Shown: positions 32,491 to 41,470 of the stretch, piece by piece
Layout: every line of letters begins with the position of its first letter
Position numbering within the stretch: position 1 is the stretch's first letter
DNA from: Maritalea mobilis
GTDB lineage: Bacteria > Pseudomonadota > Alphaproteobacteria > Rhodobacterales > Rhodobacteraceae
Assembly (NCBI RefSeq): GCF_019800885.1
Contig: NZ_JAHVKE010000001.1
Location: 1,550,001 to 1,614,000 of the forward strand
Length of the DNA stretch: 64,000 nucleotides
Direction: 5' to 3'
The notes under the pieces: model-generated
What the model saw: the letters and a program-made list of their open reading frames with translations, nothing else
Database searches by the model: none
What the model was told of the DNA's origin: nothing
Program-made: the position numbers and the translations under genes

Positions 32491-33183
32491 ATGAGCCCAC
32501 GCCTCCAAGCCCTCTCCGTTCATCTCTTCACCGCCATCGGAGCCTCGCTCGCCATGCTGGCGCTGCACGAGGCGTTCGAGCGCAACTGGGAGATGATGGC
32601 GATCTGGCTGGCGGTTGCCTTCGTCGTGGACGGGATCGACGGGCCGCTGGCGCGCAGCGTGGACGTAAAGCGCAATTTCCCCGAGATCGACGGCGTCCTG
32701 ATGGACCTGATCATCGATTTTCTCACCTATGTCGTGATCCCGGCCTATGCGCTTTATGCCTCGGGGCTTCTGCCCGGCTGGACCGGATGGGTGGCTGTCC
32801 TGCTGATCCCCTTCGCCAGCGTCGTCTATTTCTCGGACACAAGGATGAAGACGGCCGACAACAGCTTTGCCGGGTTTCCCGGCTGCTGGAACATGGCGGT
32901 GCTGGCGCTGCTGGTGGTCACGCCGCCATGGTGGATCACGGCGGCCCTGGTCGTGATCCTGACCGTGGCGATGTTCCTGCCGCTGAAATTCATCCACCCC
33001 GTGCGCACCGTGCGCTGGCGGTGGCTGTCGCTCCCCATCGCGTTGATCTGGACCGGGGGCATCGCATGGGCAGCCTGGACGGGCTTTGCCGAGAACCCGG
33101 CGCTCACCGTGACCGTGGCGATCACGTCGGTTTACCTTCTGTCGGCGGGCATCCTGCAACAGGTGATCCCGACGCGCGACTAG
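32491..33183 (+). CDS. pcs: phosphatidylcholine synthase
   Basis: A 230-residue integral membrane CDP-alcohol phosphotransferase that condenses choline with CDP-diacylglycerol, an almost exclusively bacterial route to phosphatidylcholine. The catalytic motif is DGIDGPLARSV then an Asp-containing stretch DGVLMDLIIDFLTYVVIP; about seven to eight helices follow. The ATG at 32491 is chosen; an in-frame ATG at 32458 is possible. It overlaps the convergent pilin-like gene by 4 bp. Confidence 0.9.
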   Translation: MSPRLQALSVHLFTAIGASLAMLALHEAFERNWEMMAIWLAVAFVVDGIDGPLARSVDVKRNFPEIDGVLMDLIIDFLTYVVIPAYALYASGLLPGWTGWVAVLLIPFASVVYFSDTRMKTADNSFAGFPGCWNMAVLALLVVTPPWWITAALVVILTVAMFLPLKFIHPVRTVRWRWLSLPIALIWTGGIAWAAWTGFAENPALTVTVAITSVYLLSAGILQQVIPTRD

Positions 33184-33461
33184 CCGTCGGTATCCGCGCC
33201 GCCCTCTGCCTCTGCCTCTGCCTCGGCCTCGGCGGAAAGATCCGCGCGCAGGGCGGCCCAATCCTCGAAACTGGTTCGGATCGGCATGTCTCCAAGCCGC
33301 GTGGCCACGCGGGAGGCCATCCCCTCGACGGCATCCGAGACCTCGGACATCACCGCAAGGCCAAGGGCAACGGTAGCGGCGGTCATCACCACCCAATCCA
33401 CGGCGGCTGAACCGGCTTCGGAGTGCACAAAGGAACGCGACAAGTCAGGCAAACGGGTCAT
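33180..33461 (-). CDS. orphan pilin-like small membrane protein (Flp/D-W type)
   Basis: A 93-residue protein with the pilin-like core found three times in the tad locus of this window: SEAGSAAVDWVVMTAATVALGLAV here against SESGAVTVDWVVLTAAIVGLGLAV there. A basic leader (TRLPDLSRSFVHSEAG) would end at Gly17, the site prepilin peptidase would cut. The C-terminal tail is soluble and acidic and ends in an (EA)4 run encoded by hexamer repeats. It sits alone between pcs and the monophosphatase gene, 24 kb from the tad genes. Its export and assembly are inferred from similarity only. Confidence 0.7.
   Translation of the reverse strand: MTRLPDLSRSFVHSEAGSAAVDWVVMTAATVALGLAVMSEVSDAVEGMASRVATRLGDMPIRTSFEDWAALRADLSAEAEAEAEAEGGADTDG
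33207..33230. repeat. hexamer microsatellite inside the orphan pilin-like gene
   Basis: Three TGCCTC units followed by one GGCCTC unit in tandem (four hexamers), encoding alternating Glu-Ala near the C-terminus on the minus strand. Copy number could vary between strains without shifting the frame. Confidence 0.8.
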
Positions 33462-33510
33462 GGGGCCGGCCTAGACCCCAAATCGTTCGATTCTTTGACG
33501 ATGGCGCCGA

Positions 33511-34308
33511 TCAGGCGCCGCGATCGCGGATGATCCCCGAGAACCCATCGAAAATCGGCTCGGACGCAGCGATCACTTGGCCGTCCGTGAGGATCTCCTG
33601 CCCGTCGCGGATGGGCTGCACGAGGCCACCGGCCTCTTTCACCAGCAGGATCCCCGCCGCAACGTCCCAAGCGTTCAAGCCGCGCTCCCAGTAGCCGTCA
33701 TAGCGGCCCGCCGCGACATAGGCGAGGTCAAGCGCGGCCGATCCCCAGCGGCGCACCCCCGCGCAAGCGGGCATCAGGCGCGCCAGATCCTGCAAGGTCG
33801 CGGGCAGGTATTTCGCCCCTCCAAAGGGCACCCCGGTTGCGAAGATGCACTCGATCATCCGGTTGCGGCCCGAGACGCGCAGGCGCTGGCTGTCGTTCAG
33901 CCAGGCCCCGGCGCCCTTCTCGGCGTAGAACATCTCGTCCTTGGCGGGGTCGTAGACGACACCGGCCACGATCTCGCCCTTGTGCTCCAAGGCGATGGAG
34001 ATGGCCCAATGCGGCATCCCGTGCAGGAAATTCGTGGTGCCGTCGAGCGGGTCCACGATCCAGCGCCGGGTCGGGTCCTTGCCCTCGATCTCGGTGCCTT
34101 CTTCGCCGAGGAACCCGTAATTCGGACGGGCCTCCATCAACTCGGTGCGGATGATCTCCTCGGCGGCGCGGTCGGCGCGGCTGACGAAGTCGCCCGGCCC
34201 CTTGGACGAGACCTGGAGGTTCTCGACCTCGCGGAAATCCTTGACGAGGCTGCGCGCGGCCTTGCGCGCGGCCTTGATCATCACGTTGAGGTTGGCGGAG
34301 CCTTGCAT
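33511..34308 (-). CDS. suhB: inositol monophosphatase family protein
   Basis: A 265-residue Mg-dependent phosphatase. The metal motifs are FLGEEGTEIEG, WIVDPLDGTTNFLHG and, C-terminally, LNAWDVAAGILLVKEAGG. The family covers inositol monophosphatase and SuhB, which also modulates ribosomal RNA transcription; the sequence does not separate the roles. The Met at 34308 gives the normal N-terminus (GSANLNVMIKAARKAAR). Preceded on the same strand by the GDPD gene at a distance of about 130 bp. Confidence 0.9.
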   Translation of the reverse strand: MQGSANLNVMIKAARKAARSLVKDFREVENLQVSSKGPGDFVSRADRAAEEIIRTELMEARPNYGFLGEEGTEIEGKDPTRRWIVDPLDGTTNFLHGMPHWAISIALEHKGEIVAGVVYDPAKDEMFYAEKGAGAWLNDSQRLRVSGRNRMIECIFATGVPFGGAKYLPATLQDLARLMPACAGVRRWGSAALDLAYVAAGRYDGYWERGLNAWDVAAGILLVKEAGGLVQPIRDGQEILTDGQVIAASEPIFDGFSGIIRDRGA

Positions 34309-34441
34309 GGTCTCGATCCTTCGGAAACTGCCCGCGCGCCATAACGGAGCGCGCGCGACTTGCCAAGGGTCCGCCATGTTCGACACGCGCGGACCCGGTC
34401 GCCCGAGCGGGCCAGGACAGGCAAACGCGCCGCCACGACGC

Positions 34442-35215
34442 TCAGCGCGCGCCGGCCTCGCCCGGCCATTGCCCCCGCCGTTTCAAAACACCGCGCAAAA
34501 CGGTGGGACGGTCGGTCATGATGGCGTGCACGCCCAGATCCAGCAGCCGCTCCATCTCGGACGGCTCGTCGACCGTCCAGACCTGAATGTCGATCCCCCG
34601 CGCGGCCGCGGCCCGCATGACGCCCCGCGTCACCACCGGGACGCCCCGGAAGACCGGGGGCACCTGCGCGACGGCAAAACCGGGTCGACGGATCGGAACC
34701 CCCTGCCCCGCCAGCCAGAGCGCCAACACCCCGGCCTGCCCCGGCGACCAGCACAAGCCGGGCCCCAGCAGGGCCCGGATCGCCGCGGTGCGCTTGACCG
34801 AGAAGGACCCGATGCAGACCCGCGCCAACGCGTCGGCGCGGCGGATCACCTCGGCCAAAGGGGCGGCGACGAGGTCGCATTTCAGCTCGAACGTGACATT
34901 GAGCCCCGGAAAGGACGCCAGCACCTCGTCTGCCCGCGGGATGGCCGCACCGCCATGGGTGCGCATGCGGGCGATATCGGCCCAGTCCAGATCGGCGATG
35001 CGCGCCGTCTCGCCGGTCATCCGCGTGAGGGTCGCATCGTGATGGACCACGGCCACACCGTCACGCGTTGCGTGCACATCGGTCTCGATATGGGTGAACC
35101 CGAGGCCGACCGCGCGCGCGAAGGCCTCCATCGTGTTCTCCTCCGCCTCCAGCGAGCCGCCGCGATGGGCGACCGCCGTGGGGGTCGGATGGTCGAGGAA
35201 GGGATGCCGCGCCAT
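34442..35215 (-). CDS. glycerophosphodiester phosphodiesterase family protein
   Basis: A 257-residue TIM-barrel phosphodiesterase without a signal peptide. Motifs: AVAHRGGSLEAEENTMEAF (His and Arg of the active site), HIETDVHATRDGVAVVHHD (Glu, Asp metal ligands and second His), and WTVDEPSEMERLLDLGVHAIMTD at the end. It would cleave glycerophosphodiesters from phospholipid turnover in the cytosol. It follows metR by 3 bp, so co-transcription with it is likely. Confidence 0.92.
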   Translation of the reverse strand: MARHPFLDHPTPTAVAHRGGSLEAEENTMEAFARAVGLGFTHIETDVHATRDGVAVVHHDATLTRMTGETARIADLDWADIARMRTHGGAAIPRADEVLASFPGLNVTFELKCDLVAAPLAEVIRRADALARVCIGSFSVKRTAAIRALLGPGLCWSPGQAGVLALWLAGQGVPIRRPGFAVAQVPPVFRGVPVVTRGVMRAAAARGIDIQVWTVDEPSEMERLLDLGVHAIMTDRPTVLRGVLKRRGQWPGEAGAR

Positions 35216-35218
35216 CGC

Positions 35219-36124
35219 TCAGGCCCTCTGCAGCTTGGGCGGTTCGGTCCGGCACAGCCGCAGGACATGCGCCATGTAGGGCTTGGCCGTGTCATCGGCG
35301 CGGGTGGCCCCATACATGCGGCGGGTCAGGCCATCCCGGGTCAGCGGACGCGTCACGACGGATTGTGGCGTGCGCGGGTCCCGCACCACCCAGTCGGGCA
35401 GCACCGCCACCCCGCGCCCCGAGGCAACGAGCAGCATCATCACCGCCGACAGTTCCACCTGCCGGATGCTGCGCGGCTCGATTCCCGCCGGAAACAGCAA
35501 TTCGCTGAACACATCGAGGCGGGCGCGCTCCATCGGGTAGGTGATCAGCGTCTGATCTTCGAAATCCTCAGCGGTGATGAAGTCCTTCTGCGCGAGGGGA
35601 TGGTCCCTGGAGCAGACAAAAACCGGCTCGTAATCGAAAAGCGGGGTGAAATCGACGCCGGGCAAATCCTCGGGGTCGGACGAGATCACGAGATCGACCT
35701 CTTCGCGCAGGAGCGCGGGCAGCGCCTCGAATTGCAGGCCGGGGCGGATATCGACATCCACATCGGCCCACGTCCCGCGGAAGGCCTCGAGCACCGGAAG
35801 CAGCCAGTCGAAACAGGCATGGCATTCGATGGCGATATGTAGCCGCCCCGTCTTGCCGGATCGCAACCCCTCGAACTCTTCCTCGACGGCGGCGATGCGC
35901 GGCAGGATATCCTCGGCCAGCCGCAGCAGTTTTTGGCCCGCCGGCGACAGGCGCATGGGCTTGGAGCGGCGCACGAACAACTCCATGCCCGCCTGATCCT
36001 CCAGTCCCTTGATCTGGTGGCTCAGCGCAGATTGCGTGATGTGCAGCCGCTCGGCGGCCCGCGCCAATCCGCCTTCTTCATGGATGGCCTTGATGGTGCG
36101 AAGATGGCGGAACTCAAGATGCAT
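35219..36124 (-). CDS. metR: LysR-family regulator, MetR-like
   Basis: A 301-residue LysR-type regulator. The winged helix-turn-helix is at residues 4-62 (LEFRHLRTIKAIHEEGGLARAAERLHITQSALSHQIKGLE) and the ligand-binding domain has the MetR-type IECHACFDWLLPVLE. MetR senses homocysteine and controls methionine genes. The identification rests on that motif and on the divergent metF. The Met at 36124 begins the conserved domain; an in-frame Met at 36166 would overlap the likely operator. Adjacent GDPD gene probably shares its transcript. Confidence 0.85.
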   Translation of the reverse strand: MHLEFRHLRTIKAIHEEGGLARAAERLHITQSALSHQIKGLEDQAGMELFVRRSKPMRLSPAGQKLLRLAEDILPRIAAVEEEFEGLRSGKTGRLHIAIECHACFDWLLPVLEAFRGTWADVDVDIRPGLQFEALPALLREEVDLVISSDPEDLPGVDFTPLFDYEPVFVCSRDHPLAQKDFITAEDFEDQTLITYPMERARLDVFSELLFPAGIEPRSIRQVELSAVMMLLVASGRGVAVLPDWVVRDPRTPQSVVTRPLTRDGLTRRMYGATRADDTAKPYMAHVLRLCRTEPPKLQRA

Positions 36125-36130
36125 ATCTGG

Positions 36131-36147
36131 CTCATATAGATGATGAG
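36131..36147. promoter_or_regulatory. inverted repeat in the metR-metF intergenic region
   Basis: CTCAT, 7 nt, ATGAG lies between the divergent metR and metF starts in an AT-rich 93-bp gap. Position and symmetry suit a LysR-type operator controlling both genes. It does not match the enterobacterial MetR box TGAA-N5-TTCA exactly. Confidence 0.45.
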
Positions 36148-36217
36148 TTTTATGAATTTGGCGCAACCAGCCCTATATGCGATCTAGGTGGCCGACATTG
36201 CAAGGATCAGAATCGCC

Positions 36218-37084
36218 ATGACCACGCCGCGCGTCTCTTTCGAGTTCTTCCCGCCCAAATCCCTCGAAGCCTCCTTCAAGCTTTGGGAAACCCTGGGTGT
36301 GCTGGCCCCGCTGGCGCCGGAATTCGTCTCGGTGACCTATGGGGCCGGTGGCACGACCCGCGCCCTGACGCATGACGCGGTCAAGACGATCCACAAGCAT
36401 TACGGGGTTCCGGTGGCCGCGCACCTGACCTGCGTGGACGCGACCCGCAGCGAAACGCTGGAGATCGCCGAAAGCTATGCCGAGGCGGGCGTCACGCAGA
36501 TCGTGGCCCTGCGGGGCGATCCGCCGAAGGGCGAAGGCAGCTTCACCGCCCATCCCGAGGGCTTTGCCAGTTCCATCGAGCTGGTCGAGGCGCTGGCCAA
36601 GACCGGCAAGTTCACCTTGCGCGTGGGCGCCTACCCCGACCCGCATCCCGAGGCCGAGAACCTGCAGGCCTGCGTGGCGTATCTCAAGCGCAAGATCGAC
36701 GCCGGGGCGGACGAGGCGATCACCCAGTTCTTCTTCGAGGCCGACACCTATTTCCGCTTCCGCGATGCCTGCGCCGATGCCGGCATCACGGCCAGGATCA
36801 TCCCGGGCATCCTGCCGGTGAACAACTGGACCCGCGTGCGTCGCTTCGCCGAAGCCACGGGCGCGGTCATCCCGGCCTGGGTGGACGAGGCCTATGACAA
36901 GGCGATCCGCGATGGCCGCGAGGCGCTGCTGTCGACCGCGATGTGTGCCGAGCTTTGCACCGAGTTGATGGCGGGCGGGGTCGAGGACCTGCATTTCTAC
37001 ACGCTGAACACGCCGGACCTGACGCGCGATGTCTGCGCAGCGATTGGCGTGACGCCCCGGGTGGACCTGTCCGAAGTCGCCTGA
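36218..37084 (+). CDS. metF: methylenetetrahydrofolate reductase
   Basis: A 288-residue FAD enzyme that reduces 5,10-methylene-THF to 5-methyl-THF for methionine synthesis. Conserved features: VSFEFFPPKS with the catalytic Glu, LTCVDATRSE, VALRGDPPKG, and AITQFFFEADTYFRF near the folate site. The ATG at 36218 gives the normal length; the frame opens to 36188. Divergent from metR, its probable regulator. Confidence 0.95.
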   Translation: MTTPRVSFEFFPPKSLEASFKLWETLGVLAPLAPEFVSVTYGAGGTTRALTHDAVKTIHKHYGVPVAAHLTCVDATRSETLEIAESYAEAGVTQIVALRGDPPKGEGSFTAHPEGFASSIELVEALAKTGKFTLRVGAYPDPHPEAENLQACVAYLKRKIDAGADEAITQFFFEADTYFRFRDACADAGITARIIPGILPVNNWTRVRRFAEATGAVIPAWVDEAYDKAIRDGREALLSTAMCAELCTELMAGGVEDLHFYTLNTPDLTRDVCAAIGVTPRVDLSEVA

Positions 37085-37130
37085 TCCATCGCCCTTTTCC
37101 GAGGGATTTCGCCGCGCGTTCCGCGCGTCG

Positions 37131-37187
37131 ACCCGCGGGGGGGCTCTGCCCCCGCACCCCCGGAGTTTTCTGGCCAAGATGAAGGGG
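37131..37187 (+). repeat. Rhodobacterales-type dispersed intergenic palindromic element
   Basis: The stretch reads GCGGGGGGG-CTCTG-CCCCCGC (hairpin 37135-37155), then CACCCCCGGAGTTTTC and TGGCCAAGATGAAGG. From memory this arrangement recurs between genes across many Rhodobacteraceae genomes as a REP-like sequence; only one copy is obvious here. It lies in the 224-bp gap after metF. Confidence 0.55.
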
Positions 37188-37308
37188 GGGAGATCGGGCA
37201 GCTTTCATCAGGCGCGGCACTTGACCCCATCACCGTCTCTGAATTGACTTCGCGACAGGCCTCGGGCAAGCCGGGGCCTTCACGTGGTCAACCCCCAGGA
37301 GACAGAAG

Positions 37309-38499
37309 ATGATCTCGCCGGTCCTGCCAAGCTATGCGCGTGCACCGCTTTCCTTCGTCAAGGGCGAAGGATCTTGGATGATCGAGGCCGACGGGCGACG
37401 TTTCCTGGATTTCGGGTCCGGTATCGCGGTGATGGCGCTTGGCCATGGTCACCCGGCGCTCGTGGGCGCGCTCAAGGCGCAGGCCGAGACGCTGTGGCAT
37501 ACCTCGAACCTCTACACCGTGCCCGAGCAGGAGGCGCTGGCCGAGCGGCTGGTCGAGCATACCTTTGCCGACACCGTGTTCTTCTGCAATTCGGGGACCG
37601 AGGCGGCGGAACTCGCCATCAAGATGGCCCGCAAATACTGGTACGAGAGTGGCCAGCCCGAGCGCACCACGATCCTGACCTTCGAAGGCGCGTTTCACGG
37701 CCGGTCCATGGCCGCGATCTCGGCTGCCGGGTCGGAGAAGCTGACCAAGGGGTTCGGCCCCCTGCTGGAAGGGTTCGAGCACCTGCCCTTCGGCGATCAC
37801 GACGCGCTGCGCGCGGCGGCGGCGCAGCCCCATGTCGGCGCGATCATGATCGAGCCCGTGCAGGGGGAAAGCGGCATTCGCCCCCTGCCCGATCAATGCC
37901 TGAAGGGCCTGCGCGACCTGTGTGACGAACATGGGCTCTTATTGATCCTCGACGAGATCCAGTGCGGCATGGGCCGCACCGGGCGCCTGTTCGCGCATGA
38001 ATGGGCCGGGATCACGCCGGACATCATGCTGGTCGCCAAGGGCATCGGCGGCGGCTATCCGTTGGGGGCGCTGCTGGCCACCGAGAATGCCGCCAAGGGC
38101 ATGACGGCGGGCACGCATGGCTCCACCTATGGCGGCAACCCGCTCGGCTGTGCCGTGGGCGCCGCCGTGATGGACGAGGTGACGCGCGACGGGTTCCTCG
38201 ATGACGTGAACCGCAAGGCGGGCCTGTTGCGTCAGAAGCTCGAAGGCCTTGTCGCGGCGCATCCCGAGATTTTCGAGGGCGTCCGCGGGTCGGGCTTCAT
38301 GATCGGCGTGAAATGCAAGGTCACCAATACCGATGTGGTCAAGGCCGGCTATGACGCCGAGGTGCTGACCGTTCCGGGCGGCGATAACGTGATCCGCGTG
38401 CTGCCCGCGCTGACCATATCCGACGACGAGATCGCCGAAGGGGTCGCGCGCCTCGATGCGGCCGCGACCGCACTCGAAGCCCAGGGCGCGAGCGCGTGA
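37309..38499 (+). CDS. argD: acetylornithine aminotransferase
   Basis: A 396-residue class III PLP aminotransferase. FCNSGTEAAELAIKMARKY, ILTFEGAFHGRSMAA, LLILDEIQCGMGRTG and the PLP-lysine motif VAKGIGGGYPLGA (Lys244) are diagnostic. It makes N-acetylornithine from N-acetylglutamate semialdehyde in arginine synthesis and often doubles as succinyldiaminopimelate aminotransferase. AGGAGACAGAAG precedes the ATG. First gene of an argD-argF pair. Confidence 0.95.
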   Translation: MISPVLPSYARAPLSFVKGEGSWMIEADGRRFLDFGSGIAVMALGHGHPALVGALKAQAETLWHTSNLYTVPEQEALAERLVEHTFADTVFFCNSGTEAAELAIKMARKYWYESGQPERTTILTFEGAFHGRSMAAISAAGSEKLTKGFGPLLEGFEHLPFGDHDALRAAAAQPHVGAIMIEPVQGESGIRPLPDQCLKGLRDLCDEHGLLLILDEIQCGMGRTGRLFAHEWAGITPDIMLVAKGIGGGYPLGALLATENAAKGMTAGTHGSTYGGNPLGCAVGAAVMDEVTRDGFLDDVNRKAGLLRQKLEGLVAAHPEIFEGVRGSGFMIGVKCKVTNTDVVKAGYDAEVLTVPGGDNVIRVLPALTISDDEIAEGVARLDAAATALEAQGASA

Positions 38500-38535
38500 T
38501 CCTTCCCCATTCCCGAATTCGAAAAGACTGATCCG

Positions 38536-39462
38536 ATGACCCATTTCCTCGATATCGACAAGACAGACCCCACAGAACTGCGGGGCATGATCGACCAGGC
38601 CGCCGCCATGAAACAGGCGCGCGCGGGCCGCCCCAAGGGCGCGCCCGATGACGAGCAGCCGCTCAAGAACCGCATGGTCGCGCTGATCTTCGAAAAACCC
38701 TCGACCCGCACGCGCGTCAGCTTCGACGTGGGCACGCGGCAGATGGGCGGGCAGACGATGGTTCTGTCGGGCAGCGAGATGCAGCTGGGCCATGGCGAGA
38801 CGATCGCCGACACCGCCCGCGTGCTCAGCCGCTACGTGGACCTGATCATGATCCGCACCTTCGAGGATGACGTCCTTCTGGAGATGGCCGAGCATGCCTC
38901 GGTTCCGGTGATCAACGGGCTGACCAACCGCAGCCACCCCTGCCAGATCATGGCCGATATCCTGACGTTCGAGGAACATCGCGGCCCCATCGCGGGCAAG
39001 AAGGTGACGTGGTGCGGGGATGGCAACAACGTCTTTGCCAGCTTTGCCCATGCCGCCGGACAGTTCGGGTTCGACCTGACCTTTACCGGTCCGGAAACGC
39101 TGGACCCCGAGATGATCTTCGTCGAGGAGGCCCGCGCCAAGGGCGCGAAGGTCGAGATCATGCGCGACCCGGCCCGCGCGGTGGAGGGCGCCGACCTTGT
39201 CGTGACCGACACCTGGGTCAGCATGCATGACAGCCAATCGGCCAAGGAACGGCGTCACAACCAGCTGCGCCCCTACCAGGTGAATGCCGAGCTCATGTCC
39301 CATGCGAAGCCCGACGCCCTGTTCATGCATTGCCTGCCCGCCCATCGCGGCGAGGAGGTGACGAACGAGGTGATGGACGGCCCGCAATCGGTCATCTTCG
39401 ACGAGGCCGAGAACCGCCTTCATGCGCAAAAGGCCGTCATGCGCTGGTGCCTCGGCGTCTGA
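38536..39462 (+). CDS. argF: ornithine carbamoyltransferase
   Basis: A 308-residue enzyme joining carbamoyl phosphate and ornithine to citrulline. The carbamoyl phosphate motif STRT is at residues 56-59 ([14 protein letters not shown]), with HPCQ, DTWVSMH and the [11 protein letters not shown] loop. Placed 36 bp after argD, clearly one operon for arginine synthesis. Confidence 0.96.
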   Translation: MTHFLDIDKTDPTELRGMIDQAAAMKQARAGRPKGAPDDEQPLKNRMVALIFEKPSTRTRVSFDVGTRQMGGQTMVLSGSEMQLGHGETIADTARVLSRYVDLIMIRTFEDDVLLEMAEHASVPVINGLTNRSHPCQIMADILTFEEHRGPIAGKKVTWCGDGNNVFASFAHAAGQFGFDLTFTGPETLDPEMIFVEEARAKGAKVEIMRDPARAVEGADLVVTDTWVSMHDSQSAKERRHNQLRPYQVNAELMSHAKPDALFMHCLPAHRGEEVTNEVMDGPQSVIFDEAENRLHAQKAVMRWCLGV

Positions 39463-39474
39463 GAGGGCTTGCGC

Positions 39475-39500
39475 CCGGCCCGGAATTCCATTCGGGCCGG
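39475..39500 (+). terminator. possible terminator hairpin of argDF
   Basis: CCGGCCCG (39475-39482) and CGGGCCGG (39493-39500) form a perfect 8-bp stem with a 10-nt loop, 13 bp past argF. No T-tract follows, so termination is uncertain. Confidence 0.35.
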
Positions 39501-39576
39501 ACCAAACACGCCCGCTCGGGTCACCTGCCCCCGGCCAGCCCTCACGTTCTGTCTACGGCGCGTCCGGGAGGTTTTC

Positions 39577-40542
39577 ATGCTTCGCGTTCTTGTACTGCTG
39601 GTGATGCTAGCGACCGCCCCGGTTGCTGCAGACCCGCTTGAGATCACAGCGACCGGGCCAGCCGGCCGGTTAGCCGGCACGCTGGAGCGCCCCGAGGGCC
39701 AGATGCTGGCAGCGGCCCTCATCCTGCCCGGTTCCGGCCCCACGGATCGCGACGGCAACAACCCCCTGGGAAGCTTCGCCAACAGCTACCTGATGCTGGC
39801 CGAGGCGCTGGCCGAGAACGGGATCGCCACTGCGCGGATCGACAAGCGGGGCATCGGCGACAGCGAGGGCGACGGAAACGACGTCAGCCTCGCCGCCTAT
39901 CGCGCCGATACCGAGGCTTGGGTTGCAACCCTGCTGGACGTGACCGGGGCAGACTGCATCTGGCTGATCGGCCATTCCGAAGGCGCGCTTTTGGCCATCG
40001 ACGCGGCGCATCTGCCCGATATCTGCGGGCTGGTGCTGCTGACACCGCCGGGGCGGCCGATCGGCGCACTGGTGCGCGACCAGTTGGCGGCCTCGCCCGT
40101 CTCGGCCCCGCTCCTGCCGCAATATGACGAGGCGCTCGAGGCGCTTCTGTCCGGGGATGGCCCGGACCCGGCCACCCTGCATCCTGGCCTCGCGCCGCTT
40201 TTCGCGACCGAGGTGCGCGGCTATTTCCGCGAACTGGCCCTGTTCGATCCGGCAGTGGAACTAGCCGCGACCGAGCAGCCCACCTTGATGATCCACGGTG
40301 ACGCCGACTTGCAGGTGCCGCCGTCCGAGGCCGCTCCGCTGGCCGCGGCACGGCCGGACGCGACGGTGCTTTTGCTCGGCGGTCTCAGCCATATGCTGAA
40401 AACCACGACCCCGCTTGCCGATTCCGAGGACATCGCCGCCTATGTCGCGGACAATATGCGCACCTACATTGACCCGACCCTGCCCCTGCATGGCGATCTG
40501 GTGCCAGCGATCACCGATTTCATCGTGACCGCCCATGACTGA
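39577..40542 (+). CDS. alpha/beta hydrolase, probably exported
   Basis: A 321-residue protein with a signal peptide (LRVLVLLVMLATAPVAA), an oxyanion region LPGSGPTDRDGN, the nucleophile elbow LIGHSEGALLA (GxSxG) and a late GDADLQVP with the acid residue, ending with SHMLK for the His. It resembles the periplasmic YdeN/DUF3887-linked esterases; substrate unknown. GGGAGG lies 5 nt before the ATG. Its end overlaps the next gene by 8 bp. Confidence 0.82.
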   Translation: MLRVLVLLVMLATAPVAADPLEITATGPAGRLAGTLERPEGQMLAAALILPGSGPTDRDGNNPLGSFANSYLMLAEALAENGIATARIDKRGIGDSEGDGNDVSLAAYRADTEAWVATLLDVTGADCIWLIGHSEGALLAIDAAHLPDICGLVLLTPPGRPIGALVRDQLAASPVSAPLLPQYDEALEALLSGDGPDPATLHPGLAPLFATEVRGYFRELALFDPAVELAATEQPTLMIHGDADLQVPPSEAAPLAAARPDATVLLLGGLSHMLKTTTPLADSEDIAAYVADNMRTYIDPTLPLHGDLVPAITDFIVTAHD

Positions 40543-41470
40543 TCAGAACGCGCCGCAAGCCGCCATCCCGGCCGCCGCCCTCGCGCCTCGGACCGCGCCG
40601 AACCCCGCGCTGGCCATTCTGTTGATGGTTTGCGCAACCGCCTTCATCGCGGCGACGACCCTGCTGGCCAAGGCGCTCGGCACCGAGGCCCTTGGGGCGC
40701 CCCTTCACCCGCTCCAGGTCAGTCACGGGCGCTTTCTGTTCGCCTGGATCGCCATTTCCACGACCCTCGCGGTGGTGCGGCCACGGCTCATCCGGCCCGA
40801 TTGGGCGCGCCATGTCGGGCGCACGCTCTGCGGCTGGGGCGGTGTCTCGCTGATGTTCGCCGCAGCCGCGATGATCCCGCTGTCCGATGCAACGGCGATC
40901 AGTTTCCTGAACCCGGTTTTCGGAATGATCCTCGCCATTCCATTTCTCGGGGAAACGGTCGGCAAATGGCGGTGGTTGGCCGCCGCGATCGCCTTTGCCG
41001 GGGCGATGATCCTGATCCGCCCCGGAACCGAGGCGATGCAACCCGGGGCGCTGCTGGCCCTTGGCGCTGCGCTGTGCCTTGGGTTCGAGCTGATCTTCAT
41101 CAAGCGTCTGTCCGGCCGCGAAGGGCCGCTTCAGATCCTGTTCATCAACAACTCGCTGGGGCTGATCATCGCAAGCCTCGCGGTTCTGGCCGTATGGCAA
41201 ATGCCCAGCCCGGCACAATGGGCCGCCCTGGCTGGCCTGGGATTCGCGATGGCCTGTGCGCAGGCGTGTTTCGTCAACGCGATGGCGCGGGCGGATGCGA
41301 GCTTCGTGACGCCGTTTTCCTACCTCACGCTGGTGTTCGCCGCGCTCTATGACGCGGTGATATTCGGTGTGATTCCAACCCCCGTCAGCGTGACGGGCGC
41401 GGGCATCATCATCGCCGGCGCAGCGCTTCTGGCATGGCGCGAGCAGGTCAATCGCCGCAAGCCAGCCTGA
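40535..41470 (+). CDS. EamA/DMT family transporter
   Basis: A 311-residue membrane protein with ten hydrophobic helices in two EamA repeats: PLSDATAISFLNPVFGMILAI in the first half and ADASFVTPFSYLTLVFAALYD in the second. Drug/metabolite transporters export amino acids or other small metabolites; substrate unknown. It overlaps the hydrolase gene by 8 bp (coupled) and the convergent serine hydrolase gene by 23 bp. Confidence 0.88.
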   Translation: MTDQNAPQAAIPAAALAPRTAPNPALAILLMVCATAFIAATTLLAKALGTEALGAPLHPLQVSHGRFLFAWIAISTTLAVVRPRLIRPDWARHVGRTLCGWGGVSLMFAAAAMIPLSDATAISFLNPVFGMILAIPFLGETVGKWRWLAAAIAFAGAMILIRPGTEAMQPGALLALGAALCLGFELIFIKRLSGREGPLQILFINNSLGLIIASLAVLAVWQMPSPAQWAALAGLGFAMACAQACFVNAMARADASFVTPFSYLTLVFAALYDAVIFGVIPTPVSVTGAGIIIAGAALLAWREQVNRRKPA

